From Rotaria sordida (Eukaryota > Rotifera > Eurotatoria > Philodinida > Philodinidae), in assembly GCA_905250125.1 (NCBI GenBank), contig CAJNOL010000202.1, positions 133,137 through 197,136 of the forward strand: a stretch of DNA of 64,000 nucleotides, in the 5' to 3' direction. Within the stretch, counting starts at the first letter, position 1, and every line of letters begins with the position of its first letter. Under the pieces are notes generated by a model. It was not told the DNA's origin, searched no databases, and saw only the letters and a program-made list of their open reading frames with translations. Shown piece by piece: positions 24,801 to 42,578 of the stretch. The translations under genes were made by a program, and so were the position numbers.

Positions 24801-25360
24801 AATTAATGGCTAAAGCCAATCATTTAGGTTTGCCAGTGGTCATTTATCGTCTTGGATCGATATGTGCTAGTACGGAAACAGGTGCTTGCAATCGAAATGA
24901 TCTTCATACATATTTATTTGCTGCAATGATGAAGTTAAATTCTTATCCTGAGACAATAGTTAATGCTCATTTACATGGATTACCAGTCGATTTTACAGCG
25001 AAAAGTATCGTCTATTTGAGTAGCATTCAACCTGATGTATATGGAAAAATCTATCACATTATAAATCCGAATCACGCAGTGCAATTTAGAGATATTATTG
25101 ATTGTATATGTCACTGTGATGTTCAATTAGAAAGTGTTTCTCTTGAAGAATGGCGAATCAAATTAAAGACAATCAGTTATGAAGACAGTCCATTTGAGTC
25201 CGTTGGTGAATTCTTAAATGAAAATCTCTTCAAAGAAAGTTGTACAATATCCGCCGAACAATTTTATCATTCTATTTCTGCCTTGAATCTTCCATCTTTA
25301 GACAAACTGTATTTGATAAAATGGTTGAAATTCATACTAGATAATATTGTTTGTCAATAA
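21821..25360 (+). CDS. ZZ zinc finger fused to a carboxylic acid reductase-like enzyme (A-T-R)
   Basis: Two exons (21821-22496 and 22668-25360, phase-1 junction) give 1122 residues. A ZZ-type zinc finger comes first: Cys 20, 23, 36, 39, 45 and 48 with His 58 and 62. An acyl-CoA-synthetase-like adenylation domain follows, with YTSGSSGFPKG (264-274), YESYGITECG, DGFFRTGD and DRKKNFFKLSQGQY. Next is a carrier domain with GGDSL, where Ser 690 would take phosphopantetheine. Last is a thioester-reductase domain with the NADPH motif GTTGFVG (771-777) and the catalytic YAQSK (Tyr 928, Lys 932). Enzymes of this order reduce carboxylic acids to aldehydes through acyl-AMP and an acyl thioester. The substrate cannot be read from sequence. 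One 171-base intron in 3.4 kb is few compared with the neighbours, which suggests horizontal origin or retroposition. The ZZ module on such an enzyme is unusual. A second Met seven residues in is an alternative start. Confidence 0.88.
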
Positions 25361-25674
25361 TCTTCTATTAACAACACCCAACTATGTATTTATAAAAAAT
25401 AAACATATTGTTTAACAATTTAGTCTGTTGCAATCATTGTCTTTCGTGACATGTACGATTAATCCAAATGATTTGTGTTAAATACCTATTCAAATGTTGT
25501 CATTTCATAAACTCAACAACTAAGTGACCATATATCAGACTAAAATAGTAAACAATACAATTTAATTCTTTTAAATTAGCTACAAACCTTTTGTCCATAA
25601 TAATGATACAAAAAGATCCGAAAAAATCGTTTGATTATAGATTTAAAAAATATCATATCATTAGAAACAGAAAG

Positions 25675-25925
25675 CTAGCGGAAAATAACATCAAATCAGT
25701 CTGATAAGTTATTTTCGGTTGAAGATCTTCTTTATTTTGTTTATTTAATAGAAGAATGTTTTCATTATAAGGATCTTTTGAAGATGAATTTAATAATTCT
25801 TTTTTAAATTCAGTTATTGATATTTCTTGTTTAGCAATTAAATGTTCATAAAGTCTTTGTGATTATTGTGTTATATTACGAAATTCATGGATACGATGAC
25901 GATTTGATAAAATTACATCATTACA
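25675..25925 (-). pseudogene. Possible relic of a coding exon
   Basis: Read on the minus strand, about 80 codons have normal charged protein composition (for example NRHRIHEFRNIT, then LYEHLIAKQEISITEFKKE) and are interrupted by one in-frame TAA at 25865-25863. I do not recognise the family. It may be a dead gene fragment or a chance frame. Confidence 0.3.
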
Positions 25926-25956
25926 ATACAATACAATGATTCCCATCGAAATTCGT

Positions 25957-26400
25957 ACTATTCGATAGAACATTAAATTCTGCAACTAATACACTCGGCT
26001 ACAAAGTTAACACAACTCGTGTAGCGAATCTGGACAAGATTTATACCTGAGATCTAGTCCTGGACCCAGTGTTTGGGGTGTAACCTCCCCTTTTTGCCCG
26101 ATAATATCACTTGGAAATACTACCATTGGATAGAGAATTAAATTCTGCATCTAACACACTCGAATAGAAACTTAAGACAAATCGTAGAGTGAATTCGGAC
26201 AAGAAATACAGGATCTCTGTTATTGATACACAGAAGAAAAGTCAGTATTTCTGGAAAATGTTGTAGTTTTTTCCCGATGGCCTCCCCCCTCTCTCCCTTG
26301 AAAGTAATACCATTTGATAGAACATTAAATTCTACATCTAACACAAGCGCTTAGAGAGTTAACACAGGTAAAAAAAAGGAATCGGGACAAGAGATACTCG
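25957..26400. repeat. Three diverged tandem repeat units of about 165-190 bases
   Basis: Units begin at about 25957, 26121 and 26308. Each starts with a TAC(T/C)ATT-GATAGA motif followed by ATTAAATTCT, then TAACACA, and later CGG or TGG followed by GACAAGA. The units are clearly related but diverged. The first motif, ACCATTNGATAGA, also lies inside the element at 1998-2776. Confidence 0.65.
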
Positions 26401-26539
26401 AATATGGTGCTAATTTTATTTATGTGGCTACGCCACTGTTCTTCAGATAGATGGACTTCACCTCTATAGTTCAACGTACGACTCAGGTAAATCATCTTCC
26501 TATATGTTAATGATGAGCAAACAAAATTGCGTCTCTATT

Positions 26540-26700
26540 CATTTCCTTTATATTTTTGAATGTTTTGGAATGATGACGGATTTTAAAATAATTATCTTAT
26601 ATAGTATCAAGTAAAAAGACATCGGGACTTCTGCGCTTTCGATTGCTTAAAACCACACGTAGGTAGCTGTAGCCATCGTCTAGTTTTTGGCATTACATTC
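26540..26700 (+). repeat. Dispersed repeat, copy 1
   Basis: Shares an ordered series of blocks with 28540-28700 in the same orientation: TTTTTGAATGTTTT, GATTTTAAAATAATT, TCTTATATA, and a CTTTCGATTG block followed by GTAG or GATA. The second copy lies in MYBBP1A intron 5. No ends were defined. Confidence 0.5.
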
Positions 26701-27149
26701 ATTCATCGTTAATTCTGGCGTCGAGATTAGTTTATTGTATCCAGTAGAAATTGTATGAAGTACAATATATCCTTGCGATATTCGAATGCGAGACATCTAG
26801 TTAAAAAATGACTTTTTATGTGGCGTTCGATAAAATGTATTGTCAAAAAGAACTAAATAAATAATACTTTTGAAAATATGGTTTTAATAACATAAAACGA
26901 GTTTGTTTCTTTTTTAACATTAACACAAGAGATGTCGTTCGTTTACAATAGATAGAGTTCTCTCAGCTGTTCAAAACTTTTTTTTTATTAGCCAATATAT
27001 ATCAACTCTGCATCGATTGGTTACTCCTGCTTTTTCAAGCTAAGAGTAATTGCAACGCATCGCCCCCCTTTATTTCCTTTTTAGTTTTAAATAATTATTG
27101 ATTTGAATTCGATACTTAAGAAAACATTTGTCATTTAAGATATTGTAAA

Positions 27150-30100
27150 ATGGATGTCTATTGGGAATTATCCGATTTTGATATACACAATCGTCAACAA
27201 GGTATGGAAAAATTATTGAAATCATTCAAAACATTATCATCTGATGATAACAATGAAAAGGTATAAATAAGTATTTATACTTCGAAAAGTATTGAAAGTT
27301 TAATTTTTAGCATTTATCATCTGAATTGGATTATACTATTTCACGATTAATCAAAGGTCTTGTATCAAATCGTAAATGTGCTCGTATTGGTTATGCTGCA
27401 ACTCTTGGCACAGTTCGTAATTTAGGGAAAATATTTTCATAAAACCCGCTATATGTGTATTTTAGCTGGCAAGTCTTACGGATGATCAATTGCAAATACC
27501 CTCAGTCGATGATTTTATTTCATTAGTACAAGATAAATTAACAACAAAAAAGGAAACTGGCGTTGAAGTAAAATCCCATGACTTTATTAGTACTTACTCG
27601 TTGTTTTTTTTTTGTAATTATATTTATTCTTGTAGGATGCGAAAAATGTTCGTATTGGTCGTGTACTTAGTTATATTGCATTGGCTTACACACAAAAAGA
27701 CAATAATGTTAGTTCTTATTAAATTCATCATTTAATATTTGTTTTTTATTATTTATTTAGTTATCAATTTTATTACAAAAAATCATACCTGATTTACTTT
27801 TAATTCGTACACAAGAAACACGACGACGATTAAGAACATTTATTGATGCATCAATTGTTCAATTAGCTAAATGGGTAAATTAATTAAGACATTGTCACAA
27901 TATCGATATACTTTATATCGAACCTCTTTTCATAATAGAAGATCCTAGGTCTTATGTTATGTACATGCATACAACTTTTCCTGAGGGCTGTTCCGTTGAG
28001 TTTCATCTACATTCATAATTTTTAATTAGAAAAAGATTTTCAAAATACCAAAACTGCTTTAAAAATTTCAACAGCCTAGAAATAATAATGATCTCGGTCT
28101 TTTGATATTTTCAGCTCAAAACTCTGAAACCTAATGTCCGAGACAGAATTGAACAGGGCTGTGTGTGAGTTAGCTCAATAACTCGACAACGGCAATAGTT
28201 AGCGACTTGTGGTTTTCAGAAATCCCATGAGAAGAAATTCGGACATCCGTTCGACCGATGCTATGTAAGAATAAGTTATATTAAAATTCATTATCTTCTC
28301 AAAATCTTCGAAGACAAAATAAATGAAAACAATGCTTCATTTCAAGGAAATTTTAATCAAAAGTCGAAAACATTGCTAAGAATCACCAAAATTCTATATA
28401 ATTTAGTCAAATAGATACATAATTTTGTTTACTCAGCATGGACATATGAGAAGATAATTACCTGAATCGTGCCTTAAATTACAGATGTGAAGCCAATATT
28501 AAAATGAAAAATATATCGAAGAGAAATACCATTTCCATGCATTTTTTTGAATGTTTTTCGAAAATGATGAATTTTAAAATAATTTTGTCTTATATAATAT
28601 CAGATAAAAAGTTATCAGAAGCTCTTCTCTTTCGATTGTTGAAAATCGCAGGTCGATAACTGTTATACTAGTCGAGTTATTAAGATTACGCCCGTCCCTC
28701 TTTAGTTCTTGAGCGAACATTAGGTAATTTTTAATGTAAATATACTAATTAAAGTTCTGATTTTGCGAGAAATCAATTAATTAAGAGGAGTCTTCTATTA
28801 CGTCCTAATTGCAGGAGGCGGTAACATATTTCGAAAATCTTATTACATTTCTTATCATTCATATTGAGTACTTTGACTAAAGATATAAACTTTCGAGAAT
28901 GAATTGTAATAAACATTTATTCGTTTATTTTGTGTAAGAATAAAGTATTAAATCAATTAAATAATATTTTAGAGTGATCGTAAATTGTTCAAAAAAGAAA
29001 TTTTACCTCATATTCAAGAACTTCTACCAACAAATTGGCAAGTGGGTGATGATGGAACAAAATCTTTATTTTTATTTGTTTCATTAGTTAATCTCTATCC
29101 AGTATGTATAAATATTTATTGATAGAATATATATAAATTTGAAATTTTTTTTTTTTTTTCGTTAAAGAAAATATTCAATCAGGAATATTTTCAATCACAT
29201 TGGAATGATGATATGTTACCATTAGGAAAAACAAATGATCAACAAACGATAATAAAAAAATGTTTACAAGTAAAAAACTAAAAAATGTTCTTAGAATTTT
29301 TATAGGTTTTTAAATTATAGTCATTTGATAATGAACTTCATTTACTTCAACAATTATGTCAAGAATTACTTATCTATGCAATTCGTACTCAACAATTAGC
29401 ATTATTTTGGCCTGTAATTGTTGATGGTACGATAAAAATATATTTATAGAATTTTATCAAGTCTTTCTTTTTTTTTTCATAATTCAGAATTATCAAATAT
29501 TGGATTTGATTCGAATAAAGGACATATTTTACTTGATTTAATAACATTTTGTTTTCACGAACAAGAAAATCCGAATTCGATTTATACGGTATTTCGTATT
29601 CAATTGATTTTGTATTATTCAATTATGATTGCTTATTTAGATTGAAACTATTCTTGATAGTAGTCAAATATTATTTAGTAAAATATTTGATTTATTATCA
29701 TCATCAGGACGAAAAATACATCAACAAGCATCAATTGTATTATCGAAAGATGCTGTATGTTAAATATTTATGAAATATTATTTTATTTTTTATATGATAT
29801 TTAGTTTGAAAAACTTGCACATACAATTGCTAATCGACCATTGGAAGAACGATTACGTTTATTTGAAAAATTATTAAATTGGTTAGTATTAAATTTTATA
29901 TTTTATAATAAACAAATTTTTATGTTTATTTATTTAGTGCTAATAAAAATTATACATATATTCATTCAATAGCTAATGCTGTTACAGAAAAGGTATTTAT
30001 AAGTTTAAGTTTTTTAAAATGATTTCTATTCATATAGATTTCATTTTTTGCATCTGCGAGAAGATATGAATAATATTTTTGCTTTTATTAAGATAAAAGA

Positions 30101-33100
30101 ATGATGATAGAAAAAGACCTTCGCAAACTGTCGCAGCGTAATACCAAAATTTTCAATCACGAGACCTGGAAACTTTGTTAGTTTTTTCTGATGATACTGC
30201 CCTTTTCCTTAGCAGTAGAGTTCAACCTATAAAAATGAACGATTTTTATTAGTTTTTTATATTTTGAAATAGTCTATAGTTATTTTATTGACTTTATTTG
30301 ATGTCATGAAAATGAAATAATGATTATGAGATTAATGGTGTTCTGTAAGGTTCGACGCGATTTTCATTTTTGTTTTGTAGTATCTAAAGGCGAATAGACA
30401 TTCAAAGAATATATTGAAAGAGTAACATGTAAGAAAATCATTTAAAAGAAATTTTTTCTAAGAAGACTGAATAACTTTCGCCATGTCCTGATTATTGATC
30501 AAAAGTTAACTTTAGTCTACAAAATTATCGTGAAAGAAAAACCATGAAATAATTCCGTTAACTTTATTATTTATAGTTAACTATTGATGAACTACCAGTC
30601 TATGTTAAATATATCATTGGTTTATTCTGTGCAGTTTCTAAAGAAGATGAAAGGTAAATAATAAAATTTAAATAAATTAATATTTTGAATTTCTTTTTCT
30701 TAGTGCTCTTAATCGTCGTCGACATTTTCTTCTTGAAATAGTAAAATATCATTTTGAAAATTTTTATAATGTATTTCATTGTTTTTTTTCTTCTATCGTT
30801 TTTAGCTTTCGAATGTATGTAATTGTTCATCATTCGATTTAAAAGACAATTCATGTGGTTTACTCTTCGAAAATATTCTTGCAATGTGTGTTCTTCTAGC
30901 TAACTTTAAATTACATAATCATATACCAAAACAATTTCGTGAAGTAATTTATCTTCTAGACGAAGAGAATATTAATTACTTTAGATTTGTTGTTTCTTCT
31001 AGTTTCTTCATGGAAATATTGAAATTTCAGATGTAACACGAGAACATATTGAAGATACTATATACAAATTTCTTATGTATGAATTTCATGAAAATCAATA
31101 TGAACACAGTTTAAATGTATTTCAAAAATCAATCGTAAGAATATTTTTTTTTGATTTTTTTTTGGAAGAGAAGATTTAATATTAATTTATTGATTTTTAG
31201 CATTGGTTTCAATCAACGAAACATTTTTCACCATTATTTAAAAATGTCGATGAAATAAAACTATATTTAAATGAACAAAGTGAAGAATTATTTCAAATTA
31301 TTCAAGGAAATACGGTTCGAAAATTCTAATAAAAAATCAGATTGATTCTATTAATTGTTTGTTTTTTTGTAGGTTCAATCATTTCCTGATGAAAAACTTC
31401 GATTAGCATTTCGACAAGTATTTGTTTTAAGTTTTTACGATCTTTTTGTTGATTTTAATCGTGCCAAACAGTATCTTGATGTATGTTACAAAAATATAAA
31501 AAAAAACGAACTTTAATTAAAGATAGATTATTTCCTAGGATTTGATTACATGTGTAAAAAATGCTCGTATTCAACTTGTTTTAAAAAAGAAAGTTAAAGG
31601 TAAGTAAGTTTTATCATTTTTTTCTTGTCAATATTATTTCGAATAAATTTCTTTTTCTTTTTTGTCTAGAAAAATCATCATGGATTGAAGTATTTATTGA
31701 TATACTTTTATCAATGGATACTAAAAAACAACATGATATTCGATCAATTGTTAAAAAAATTTATCATCAAATAGCACCTTATGTTAATGAAAATGCATTG
31801 AAATTGATGCTTCAAGTAAAATTAATTTAACATTTCACTCTCTAAAATCGATTTTTCATACAGTACATGAAGTTTTCATGAAAGTTTCTCCAGATGTTCG
31901 ACGAATAAAAGTACACTGATAAAAAATTTTCACGGCTCCAAACCATATCGTTTAGAAGATGTGCAGGAATCATAGTGCAAAATAGGACTGTCCCGCTTAT
32001 AACTATATTTTCAATAGACTTAAAGTTACAGCGCTTGAGCTAGTCTTATTTCAAAGAGAACTCCTATCACTTCGGATAAGGGAAATAGTTTTCGAATTTT
32101 TATCGTATTTCATTTTTGGAACTCTCAAAACCTTAGGCAATGTTTTTTAGAAAATCTATGATTGCTTTGATATTGAGGATCGAATGAAAAATCTCCTTCT
32201 CCTATTCAAAAGAGAATGCATCTATCTATCGAATAAAAAAACGCAGTTCACTTGAAGGTATTTTTTTTTGTATTTTTACCTGAAGAACTTTCTAACATGA
32301 GCATCAAATACAGTTATATAACGTATCCATTAAATATTCATCTAGAGTCCTATCGAGTGGTCTTCTGACTACGCGGTGGCCTTTGATAATGCGTTGTAAC
32401 TTTAATCGCGTTTATAAATTTCTTATGGATATTGTATTGGCATTTTCGTTGGAGAGCTCTAGAAACTCATCATGATTTCTGGAGAAACCTTTTCCAATTG
32501 AAAGTCGTTCTTACAAATTTTCAAACTAGACACCTTAGGAGTCATGCCTATGTGTTTATCTCAAAGAATGTCTTGTTTTTTTGAAAAATCGATTTTTTTG
32601 GAGGGGAATGAAGCTCTAATTCATTCGATTCATGTTTGATTTATGAAATTTTAGACGATTACTGTGGAAAATGAAAGTGATGATGAAGATGAAGATGAAG
32701 ATGAAAGTGATGATGATAGTGAATCGAATATTGAAGAAGAAGAAGAAGAAGAAGAAGATGAACTTATTGAAAATGGTGATGTTAATGAAGATCTTCGACA
32801 AGCTGTTGAAAAAGCACTTGGTGATGCAGCAGCAAAAGAAGATCAACCAGTAATATATCGTTTAAAACAAAAACTATTTAAATAATTAATTTTTAGAATG
32901 ATGTGGATATGGATGATGAAGCTATGCTTCGTTTAGATCCACTTATTGCTGAAGCATTTCGATCACAAATTAAAAAATCTTCAAATATTAAAATAATTAA
33001 TGAAAAACTTCATCATCAATTTCGTGTACTTGATCTTATTGAATCAGTTATTAAAAAAGATGAACGTATGCGTTTTGTTTTAGTAAGTTTATCAAATATT

Positions 33101-36100
33101 TATATTTGAATGATTTTTATTTTTTTTTTCTAATATATTTATTTATTTATTTATTAAGATAAGTATACGTCCATTAATTGAAACATTAACACGTTTACCA
33201 AATACATCTGCATATAAAACAATGATTGAACGACTTGATTCTATTTTACGTCATTTATCAAGTCGAAAAGTATTTATCTTTTTGTTTTCACTTAGTTCAA
33301 GAAATTATAAACATTTAACAGTGAAATCTAAATATCGATAGATTATTTTCATTGAAAATCTTTATCAATTTGATTTATAAACAAATTCTTTTTTTGATAA
33401 TCAATAAATGATGAGTCTTGAGCGTAAATTAATAGATCATCAAGAGCAGAGGTGAAGACAGAATAACTTTTTTTCCTCTCTTGCTACACAGAACAACAGT
33501 TCTTATGTTCTTTTTCTACCATGCAAAACAGATATCAAACTGTCTGTCATCCTCCAGTCTATTTATTTCTTTTTTCTTTTAAATAACACATGCATATTAA
33601 TACAACGCAAAGGAAATCTGGTCTAACTGGTCTCGGTTTAGATAAGTTCGTGTTGTTTTTTTTGTTTAGCATTTTCCATTTCAAAGAAATGGGTTTCACT
33701 ATTTATGAAATTAGCATATATCAAATGAGTTGATCTATGTATTCGAGATGAAAACTGAAAACTTTCCTATTGATTGTCTTTCCTTTTATGAATTATGAAT
33801 AGATCAATTGTTCATCTAATTACATTTTGTCATTTCTAGATCCAAATATTAGTCGAGCTAGCACGAGTTTCTCACATTAACCTTGTAATCAATACTGTAA
33901 TTCTTTGATTTTTCCACTAATCGATATTCTTGTCTTTATTCTTTCTATATTTTTTGTTTCTCTTGATAATTAGTCAAGATTCTTTTTACATATATACACC
34001 CAGAGCGATCATTTCCTCCGTCAGAAACGACATATTAATGTATTAATTTCTACCGTAATCTGATAGTCTGCTTTACTAGTCATTTTTTCACTAGCAACGG
34101 TAATCGTTTCTCCCACTATTTTCATCGTTCTACGAGCTTACGGAAAACGACGACATAAAGATGTCGATTTCCCGTGTTTTATATAGTTTAAGATCGTTTA
34201 ACGTGCCGTTTTCTTGGATCCGAGCACTTCGTGTAAGATTCTTAACTGAAAAAAAAGGTCTTAACACTCTGACAGAATTCATGGACTCCAAACATTTGAC
34301 TGATGAGGTAAGATTCTATTTTTCTTGAATCTAGTATATTTATCAAAAGAAAGAAAAAAAAAAGGCTACATGATAAAAATAATTTATTTACAATAAAAAT
34401 ACATACCTACTATTATAATTCGTTTTCTACATAGTGATTATTTGAAATTGATGATGATTGATCTATCGACAAGTCCTCTCTTTTGATAGTATTGTTTTTG
34501 GAAATTCTAAAATCAACTATAACTTGACCACGACTGGGTCAACAAATTTGTCATTTCTATAAAATATGCTCACTTATATGATACTGACATTCAACTCATA
34601 GATTTATTTGAAGAGAATATCTTTTATTTATTAAAATGATTACAAAATCTATTAAGTCCCATCTTGTTGAAAAGAATAAATGATGTATAGACGTTGATAT
34701 ATATATAGCTACATGTACCCAATATGCCTCGATGTTTATCTGAAAGATTAGACAAGAGTTTGTTTCCTTTCTGTCACAATAATCTAGTTTGTCCTTCAAA
34801 ATTAAAAGGAATCTTGCTAAATCGATAAAAAAAACAAGAATCTGAATAAAGTCCAAAAATGTCGACTAGTGACTCAATTCTTATCTGTATATCAAAGATA
34901 TCTTATTCAATTTCACTAAATATTAGAGGAGCCTTAAACTTACCCTATGAATTAGTATATCCTATCCTATAGTCAGCTCTGATCAAGAATTAGTTTTAGA
35001 AGTTGAGAAACAATAAGTTCAATTAGATTTGTACAATATTTTTGAGTAACAAAATTTCATTCCTTTATACGAGTTAAGATTAAATAATTATTCCAAAAAC
35101 AAAAAAAGATTCATTAGTTTTATTTTACGTTATTTCTAATGTTTAGATTGGTCATTCGGATATGCCAACAACTGATGAATGTATGGAATTATTTTGTTAT
35201 TTAACATCATTAGCTGGTTTGTTGTTTATTTTCTTTTTTTTTTTTCATTGAATAATTTATTAATTGACTTTTTTTTTTGTGTAGGTAGTCGAACAAAATT
35301 GACTACTGAAACATTATCAAAAGTATCAATGTTTGTCGTAAGTTAAAACTCGATTAAGTAAGATGATTATTCTGTTTCTTTTTATTTTGAACTATTTATA
35401 GATTAAATTATGTTTACATGTGGGTAAACTTGAAAATAGATTAGCTGGCGTCGAAGAAACAATTTTAACTATGTATGAAGGTGGATTTCTTCGTTTTCTT
35501 CAACCTAATTCGTATGTTTATTGATATTATTTATTAAAATCTGATTTACAAAAAATATTTTGTTTTCTCTAGGACAAAAGAAAAATCCGAGAAAAAAAAG
35601 AATAAACAAAAAAACGATGATGAAGATAATGATGAACCAATTGTGCGTCAATCTGTTGTTCATCCAAGTATTATTAAAGAATTTCTTTTACGTTTTTCTG
35701 AATATGGTACACGTCTTATGTTATTAATGGTACAAACAGCTTTGAAAGAAACTGTTAATTGGAAAAAACGAGTAAGTATTTGATTTTTATTTTATAATTA
35801 AATTCTATTTTTGTATTTCTATTAAAGAATATCGTTTGTGGTACATTGAACAATTTTTTAAATAAAAAACAAGTAAATCTTTTTTTTTTCTATGTTTGTA
35901 ATATTTTATGTTTTATATTTCATTTAGTTGGACAATTTGGATGAAAAATTATTAAAAGCAACGATTGATCTACTTGTTACGGTAAGAATAAAGTATTTCT
36001 TCTAAGGAGAAAAAAAAAGCAAAAGAAAGTATTATTCATCTTAATTCATTAAAAACATGTTGTGTAAATATTAAACGAAAAATAATTTTTTTGTTTTTGT

Positions 36101-37308
36101 TTTCTTATTCAGATGTGCAATGATTCAAAATCATCAAAAATGGAATCATTACATGTTATAACAGTATTAACACAAAAATTATTACTTATTCGAGTAAGTT
36201 TATATTAGATTACCGTTGATCTATACATATAAAATGGTGGAAAAAAGTTTAACAACTACATTTTTATTGTCTACAATATTAAACACTTAGCTCAAATTCA
36301 GATCGGGATTTTAATACTCAATGGAGTTTTCTATCTAATGCATTCTATACTAACATTTTATAGATGAACTATGATGGCATGGTAATTATTAGATCTCAGA
36401 AAACTTTGTTGAAACTATTTTTTAACAATGCCAGTGCAAAGAGGACAAAATTCTGAACAGAATGAGGAGTCACCACATTTTCAACTATCTTTTCTTAAAA
36501 AAATTAAAAGCATCACAAAATCCGAAATTTATGACAAAACTGCTTAAAAATCGACTAAAAACAGACTTTTTTTTGGTTGTTGTGATGCTTCTAACTTTTT
36601 AAGTGAATGCCGCAGAAAACGCGGTAGCCTCTCATTTTGTTTAGAATTTTGTCCTCTTTACGATAGCATTGCTAAAAAGTAATTCCAACAAGGTCTTCTA
36701 AGATCTAAAAATTATCTTGCCATCATAGTTCATCTATAAAATATTCGTATAGAATGCATTAAATAGAAAATTGCATTGGATATTAAAATCACTATCTGAA
36801 TTTGAGTTAGATATCTAATATTATAGGAAAAACAGTCAAAAATACGATATTGTTAAACTTTTTTCCAACACTATGTATGAACTAAATTTTATTTTCTAGA
36901 ATCCAACATTAACTGACAAACAAGCATTAACTTTACTTAATGCTATTTCAGTAGCAATTAAAACAAAACCAATCAATAGTGATAAACAACGTAAACAACT
37001 TCTTAATCTTTTACAATCATTTAAGAAAAGGTTTTTCTTTTGTAGTTATTATTATCATTATAAGATATTTATTTTCGTTTTGTTTTTTTTTCTTTGAATA
37101 TAGATTTAAATTAACAATCAATGAAGAAATCATGAATATGTTGACCATGAAACGAAAATCATCATCAATTACAACAGCAAATAATGAAACAAATAATAAG
37201 CCAAAAAAATTGAAAACAAATCCTACAAATATCTCCAATGGAGATAATAAAGAATCTATTGTCGATTGTCGACAAATCCCATTTAAAGGAATTAGTGTTA
37301 AAACATAA
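27150..37308 (+). CDS. MYBBP1A: Myb-binding protein 1A / Pol5 homologue (32 exons)
   Basis: MYBBP1A (Pol5 in yeast) is a nucleolar HEAT/armadillo-like protein used in rRNA gene control and ribosome assembly. The 32 exons sum to 1145 residues (human about 1330). The N-terminus shows the family's RLIKGLVSNRKCARIGYA block, then VRIGRVLSYIAL and IRTQETRRRLRTFID. An Asp/Glu-rich acidic block lies at about residues 667-700 (exon at 32655-32849), followed by MDDEAMLRLDPLIAEAFR. The C-terminus has a Lys-rich tail (KRKSSSI, KPKKLK), as expected for a nucleolar protein. Most introns are 45-70 bases. The long ones are 27875-28972, 29993-30576, 31816-32654, 33270-35146 and 36194-36899, and these carry repeats and, in one case, a formin-like exon. 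It starts the run of five co-directional genes. Confidence 0.88.
28540..28700 (+). repeat. Dispersed repeat, copy 2, in MYBBP1A intron 5
   Basis: Direct-orientation partner of 26540-26700. Downstream, 28740-28815 shares TTTTGC(A/G)AGAAATCAAT and TTCTATTACGTCC with the sequence flanking the small element in zinc-finger intron 5, so this intron is built largely of old repeats. Confidence 0.5.
34137..34307 (+). other. Isolated formin-like (GBD/FH3) exon inside MYBBP1A intron 23
   Basis: A 57-codon open segment has a pyrimidine-rich acceptor ending in AG at 34136 and a GTAAGA donor at 34308. Its translation contains ISRVLYSLRSF, SWIRALRVRFL, EKKGLNTLTEFM. The pattern of a short helix, then S/G-W-x-x-x-F-L, then KGL-x-x-L-x-E(Y/F) fits the start of the FH3 region of Diaphanous or FMNL formins. 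Codons are less AT-biased than the surrounding intron. No other formin exon was found nearby, and MYBBP1A is in frame without it (both junctions are phase 0, so it could also be included as a cassette). It is either a captured exon fragment or an alternative exon. Confidence 0.45.
36225..36877. repeat. Long palindromic element in MYBBP1A intron 30
   Basis: The two halves are imperfect reverse complements around a centre near 36555. The outer ends read TACATATAAAATGGTGG-AAAAAAG and, reversed, TACATAGTGTTGG-AAAAAAG. The core, with AGCATCACAAAA on one arm and TTGTGATGCTT on the other, and the CTCATTTTGT-TAGAATT block match the palindrome at 3210-3892, so the two belong to one family. This copy is more diverged. 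It is non-coding and fills most of the 706-base intron. Confidence 0.7.
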
Positions 37309-37441
37309 TTCATTTGTTTTCTCTTGTTGTTTTTTTTTATTATTGTTACTCCAAAGGATAAAAAGAAAAAGAAATAATATACGTTTGGAGATTTGTTTTG
37401 ATTGTAGATAAAAAAAAATATATATCAAAACAAAAAAAATC
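37309..37441 (+). other. 133-base gap between MYBBP1A and ATE1
   Basis: Short spacer without room for an ordinary promoter plus terminator. A pyrimidine-rich run ending in ATTGTAG at 37401-37407 would make a splice acceptor 34 bases before the ATE1 start codon, as expected if ATE1 mRNA receives a trans-spliced leader. No leader RNA gene was seen in this window, so this remains inference. Confidence 0.4.

Positions 37442-42578
<5,137 letters not shown>

Larger units (their letters stand above)
25361..27149. other. Repeat-rich gap before MYBBP1A
   Basis: No intact gene. It contains a possible coding relic on the minus strand (25675-25925), three diverged tandem repeat units (25957-26400) and one copy of a dispersed repeat (26540-26700). 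A minimal CCCCCC patch lies at 27063-27068. The promoter of MYBBP1A should lie near the right end. Confidence 0.5.

Noticed and set aside
32616-32846. Minus-strand Phe/Ile-rich frame and a Met/Lys-rich plus-strand frame at 32671-32853
   Set aside because: Both are shadows of the acidic GAT/GAA-rich exon of MYBBP1A at 32655-32849.
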